Origin: CBDDHT01 sp965227905
GTDB lineage: Bacteria; Pseudomonadota; Alphaproteobacteria; Rhizobiales; Methyloligellaceae
NCBI GenBank assembly: GCA_965227905.1
Contig: OZ245780.1
Location: forward strand, 682,001-746,000
Reading direction: 5' to 3'
Length of the DNA: 64,000 nt
Shown one piece after another: positions 61,252-64,000 of the stretch; positions within the stretch are counted from its first letter, which is position 1; each line of letters begins with the position of its first letter. The notes beneath the pieces were generated by a model. The model had not been told where the DNA came from. It worked only from the letters and a program-made list of their open reading frames with translations, and searched no databases. The translations under genes were made by a program, and so were the position numbers.

Positions 61252-61521
61252 TCAACGACGCAGGCCGAGGCGTTGGATCAGCACTTGGTAGCGGTCCTGG
61301 TCACTCGTCTTTACATAGTCGAGGAGCCGACGCCGCTGGCTCACCATTTTCAACAACCCGCGCCGTGAATGGTTGTCTTTTTTGTGTGTCTTGAAGTGTT
61401 CTGTGAGGTTGACGATTCTTTCTGTCAGAATCGCAACCTGTACTTCTGGCGATCCGGTGTCTCCGGATTTGGTGCCGTATTCTTCAATCAACGTCTGTTT
61501 ACGTTCAGGTGTAATCGACAT
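61252..61521 (-). CDS. rpsO: 30S ribosomal protein S15
   Basis: This 89-residue protein matches S15: MSITPERKQTLIEEYGTKSG, the conserved DTGSPEVQVAILTERI, HKKDNHSRRGLLKMV and the C-terminal YQVLIQRLGLRR. GGAGAG lies about six bases before ATG 61521. It sits between truB and pnp. Confidence 0.97.
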   Translation of the reverse strand: MSITPERKQTLIEEYGTKSGDTGSPEVQVAILTERIVNLTEHFKTHKKDNHSRRGLLKMVSQRRRLLDYVKTSDQDRYQVLIQRLGLRR

Positions 61522-61554
61522 CGGTCTCTCCATTGTCGAACATGGCCTGCCCAT

Positions 61555-62481
61555 TCAGCTCGGCAGATTGAACACGCGTGTCGGGCGCAATTCACCGTGA
61601 CTGATTTCGCCTATTGCGACGAGCGTGCCGCTGGTTGTGGCGTAGACAGAGCCTTTGAGGATTGGGGCATCGCGTCCTCTAAGCAGAACGGGTTGCCCAC
61701 TCTTAAGTCGGGCCGCATCAGACCGGCTTATGGCCAGCGCCGGGATGTCGTCCAGCGCGGTCTCCACAGGCATGAGCTGACGCAAAAGCGCCTCGCGGCC
61801 GGCGGCACTATGGCCGATCTCCCCTAGTTTATCCAGCGAAATTGTTGCCTCTTCGTTGAAGGGCCCAACGCGGGTGCGGCGGATGGTGCTGACATGCCCA
61901 AGACAACCAAGCCGTTTGCCCATATCGCGCGCAAGAGCGCGGATATAGGTTCCTTTTCCGCAAATAGCGCTGAAAACGCACTGGTTCGCATCTATGGGCT
62001 CGGAAACTTCAAGGCTGTCCACATGCACCGTGCGTGCAGCGAGTTCAAAATCATCGCCTTGTCGGGCCAGATCGTAGGCGCGCGCGCCATCAACCTTAAT
62101 CGCGGAGAATTGCGGTGGGATCTGACTGATATCGCCGACGAATTCGGCGAGAATCGCCTCAATTTCCTGTCTGGTAGGGCGCAAATCACTCTCGGCTACG
62201 ACCGAGCCCTCAAGATCGTCGGTCGTGGTTTGTGCGCCCCAGCGGACGGTAAAGCGATAGCCTTTGGTTCCATCGACAATATAGGGGACCGTTTTGGTCG
62301 CCTCGCCAAACGCGATAGGTAGGATTCCGGTCGCAAGCGGATCCAATGTTCCGGCGTGGCCCGCCTTCGCAGCCTCATACAGGCGTTTGGTGCGAGAGAC
62401 AGCTTCGGTCGACGTCGTTCCACAAGGTTTGTCGAGGACAAGCCAGCCGTGAACAGGTTTTCCCTTGCGACGCCGGGCCAT
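61555..62481 (-). CDS. truB: tRNA pseudouridine-55 synthase
   Basis: TruB makes pseudouridine 55 in the T-loop of tRNAs. The 308-residue protein has the catalytic D47 in AGHAGTLDPLATGILPI, the start GWLVLDKPCGTTSTEAV, and the PUA-like C-terminal part. Its stop lies 33 bases before the rpsO start in the infB-rbfA-truB-rpsO-pnp order. Confidence 0.95.
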   Translation of the reverse strand: MARRRKGKPVHGWLVLDKPCGTTSTEAVSRTKRLYEAAKAGHAGTLDPLATGILPIAFGEATKTVPYIVDGTKGYRFTVRWGAQTTTDDLEGSVVAESDLRPTRQEIEAILAEFVGDISQIPPQFSAIKVDGARAYDLARQGDDFELAARTVHVDSLEVSEPIDANQCVFSAICGKGTYIRALARDMGKRLGCLGHVSTIRRTRVGPFNEEATISLDKLGEIGHSAAGREALLRQLMPVETALDDIPALAISRSDAARLKSGQPVLLRGRDAPILKGSVYATTSGTLVAIGEISHGELRPTRVFNLPS

Positions 62482-62514
62482 CGTCGCTCAACCTCGAACA
62501 GCGATTGTCATGGC

Positions 62515-62901
62515 CTATTCCAGATCCTGCGCGACTCTCTCTGAGCGCAGTAAGTCATCCACCCGGCTCGATTGCTCGAATGTGTCGTCGAGTTCGAACG
62601 TTACAGCGGGCATGTGCTTGAGCGTGACGCGGGATGCAAGTTCTCCGCGCACGAACCGGCTGTGCCGGGTCAGCGCTTTGAGAATTTTCTGTTGCTCGTC
62701 TCCACCCAACGGCATGACATAGGCCGTAGCGGCCTTAAGGTCGGGACTGACACGAACTTCGGATACGGTGATAACGGCACCATCCAGTTCGGGATCGTTG
62801 ATCACCCCCCGGATAAAGATGTCCGATAATCCAGCGCGCAGCGTTTCGCTTACACGAAGCTGGCGCTGACTCGGTTCGCGGTGACCTGATTTCTTGTTCA
62901 T
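62515..62901 (-). CDS. rbfA: Ribosome-binding factor A
   Basis: RbfA is a small KH-like 30S maturation factor. The protein (128 residues from ATG 62901) contains RQLRVSETLRAGLSDIFIRG, the strand TVSEVRVSPDLKAATAYVMP and the C-terminal LKHMPAVTFELDDTFEQSSR. Upstream non-ATG starts to 62931 are possible. It lies between infB and truB. Confidence 0.94.
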   Translation of the reverse strand: MNKKSGHREPSQRQLRVSETLRAGLSDIFIRGVINDPELDGAVITVSEVRVSPDLKAATAYVMPLGGDEQQKILKALTRHSRFVRGELASRVTLKHMPAVTFELDDTFEQSSRVDDLLRSERVAQDLE

Positions 62902-62949
62902 AGGGGCGACGCTGTGCAACAAGCCTGACACTCAATCCAACGAAACGGA

Positions 62950-64000
62950 TCAGAGTGTGCGCTCAATTTCCTCGACGAGGAAGCACTCGATGACATCGCC
63001 TTGGCGCATGTCCTGATATTTCTCGAAGGCCATGCCGCATTCCTGGCCGGTCTGCACCGTGCCGACCTCGTCCTTGAAGCGCTTGAGAGTCGACAGCTTA
63101 CCTTCGTGGATCACCACATTGTCACGAATGAGTCGCACATTGGCGCCGCGCTCGACCCGGCCGTCCGTAACACGGCAGCCTGCCACCTTGCCAACCTTCG
63201 AAATGTTGAAGATTTCCAGGATCTCCGCATTGCCAAGAAGTTCTTCTTTGATGGCGGGAGACAGCATGCCGGACATGGCTTGTTTGATATCGTCGACGAG
63301 ATTGTAGATGACCGCATAATAACGGATCTCGATCCCATCGCGTTCAGCAGCAACACGTGCCTGTTGGTTGGCGCGAACGTTGAAGCCGACAATCGCCGCA
63401 CCGGATGCCGCAGCCAGACCCACATCGGACTCGGTGATGGCGCCGACACCTGCATAGAGAATGCGAGCCGAAACTTCGTCGTTGCCGAGATTCTCCAGCG
63501 CGGCCGTGATCGCTTCCACGGAGCCTTGCACATCACCTTTGATGACAAGCGGGAATTCCTGAATGCCCGATTCCTTGAGCTGACTCATCATATGCTCAAG
63601 GGAACCGCGCGAACCTGTTCCAGCGGATTGGAGATCCCGACGTTTGCGGATGCGGTAGTCGGTAATCTCGCGTGCCTTCGCCTCGCTTTCGACGACAGCA
63701 ATGAGATCGCCTGCTTCCGGCGCCGAGCCGAAACCGAGGACCTCGGCGGGAACGCCGGGCAATGCTTCGGCAATCTGCTCGCCCTTATCGTTGATAAGCG
63801 CGCGCACCTTGCCCCAGCTCATGCCTGCGACAACGATATCCCCAATGCGGAGCGTTCCGCGCTGCACAAGCACGGTTCCCACCGGTCCACGCCCGGTCTC
63901 AAGCTTCGCTTCGATGACGACGCCTTCGGCCGGCCGATTGGGATTGGCCTTGAGTTCCATAACCTCGGCCTGGAGGTTGATCGCCTCGAGCAACTTGTCG
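62950..64000 (-). CDS. infB: Translation initiation factor IF-2, C-terminal part (runs off right edge)
   Basis: About 350 C-terminal residues of IF-2 are in the window; the GTPase domain lies beyond base 64000, and the frame is open to the edge. Visible parts are domain II (VVIEAKLETGRGPVGTVLVQ and RGTLRIGDIVVAGMSWGKVR), domain III with VIKGDVQGSVEAITAAL, and the C2 domain binding initiator tRNA (GNAEILEIFNISKVGKVAGC; FKDEVGTVQTGQECGMAF). It heads the visible infB-rbfA-truB-rpsO-pnp cluster. Confidence 0.96.
   Translation of the reverse strand, partial: DKLLEAINLQAEVMELKANPNRPAEGVVIEAKLETGRGPVGTVLVQRGTLRIGDIVVAGMSWGKVRALINDKGEQIAEALPGVPAEVLGFGSAPEAGDLIAVVESEAKAREITDYRIRKRRDLQSAGTGSRGSLEHMMSQLKESGIQEFPLVIKGDVQGSVEAITAALENLGNDEVSARILYAGVGAITESDVGLAAASGAAIVGFNVRANQQARVAAERDGIEIRYYAVIYNLVDDIKQAMSGMLSPAIKEELLGNAEILEIFNISKVGKVAGCRVTDGRVERGANVRLIRDNVVIHEGKLSTLKRFKDEVGTVQTGQECGMAFEKYQDMRQGDVIECFLVEEIERTL

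Noticed and set aside
1..64000. CRISPR arrays, tRNA or rRNA genes, prophage structural genes.
   Set aside because: I saw no regularly spaced short repeats, no cloverleaf-like or rRNA sequence and no phage capsid, tail or terminase proteins.

Overview
The window is a 64 kb chromosomal segment of a GC-rich alphaproteobacterium, most likely a member of Hyphomicrobiales (Rhizobiales) or a close relative. The evidence is gene content and order: irr-fabA-fabB-fabI, rpsT next to dnaA, a dnaA-dnaN-recF-gyrB run, mutM/ubiE-ubiB-coaBC-dut, a RegB/RegA (ActS/ActR) pair, mmcB and a DUF2852 gene. The organism oxidises reduced sulfur, stores and mobilises polyhydroxyalkanoate, and makes ergothioneine. No tRNA, rRNA or CRISPR array was recognised.

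Layout. 0-12 kb is a thiosulfate/sulfide oxidation (Sox) locus: soxY-Z-X-A-B on the minus strand (soxB runs off the left edge), divergent soxS and soxR, then, beyond an insertion, soxT (YeeE/YedE permease), a small cytochrome c, soxF (flavocytochrome c flavoprotein) and soxW. SoxR carries the two cysteines of persulfide-sensing ArsR-type repressors, and AT-rich inverted repeats lie in front of three of the transcription units. The sox locus is split by a 3,459 bp mobile element (4655-8113) with 31 bp terminal inverted repeats and a perfect 8 bp target duplication. It encodes an IS1595-type transposase, a divergent DUF6471 protein, a HigBA-like toxin-antitoxin pair and two unrecognised passenger proteins. 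It landed inside one copy of a dispersed GC-rich repeat family that recurs at 29.1-29.4 kb and 32.5-32.6 kb.

12-34 kb holds an RND exporter, spermidine synthase, a Lon-like protease coupled to a UspA-like protein, egtB-egtD, mmcB, the RegB/RegA redox two-component system, an ABC-2 transporter, a SCO1/SenC copper chaperone, phaZ, a YgjP-type metalloprotease, a class A penicillin-binding protein, a cyclase/formamidase and an L,D-transpeptidase. 34-42.8 kb is the replication cluster gyrB-recF-dnaN-dnaA, then a 1.2 kb non-coding stretch with palindromes and a group of GANTC (CcrM) sites, then rpsT. 43-54 kb carries an enoyl-CoA hydratase, mutM, ubiE, ubiB, coaBC, dut, moeB, a class III aminotransferase and smaller genes. 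54-59 kb is irr, fabA, fabB, fabI and murI. 59-64 kb is infB (partial)-rbfA-truB-rpsO-pnp on the minus strand.

The most interesting feature is the passenger-carrying IS1595-family element, with an internal 'empty site' control in a neighbouring repeat copy. Next are the structured intergenic repeat family, a candidate SoxR regulon and the unusual dnaA upstream region.
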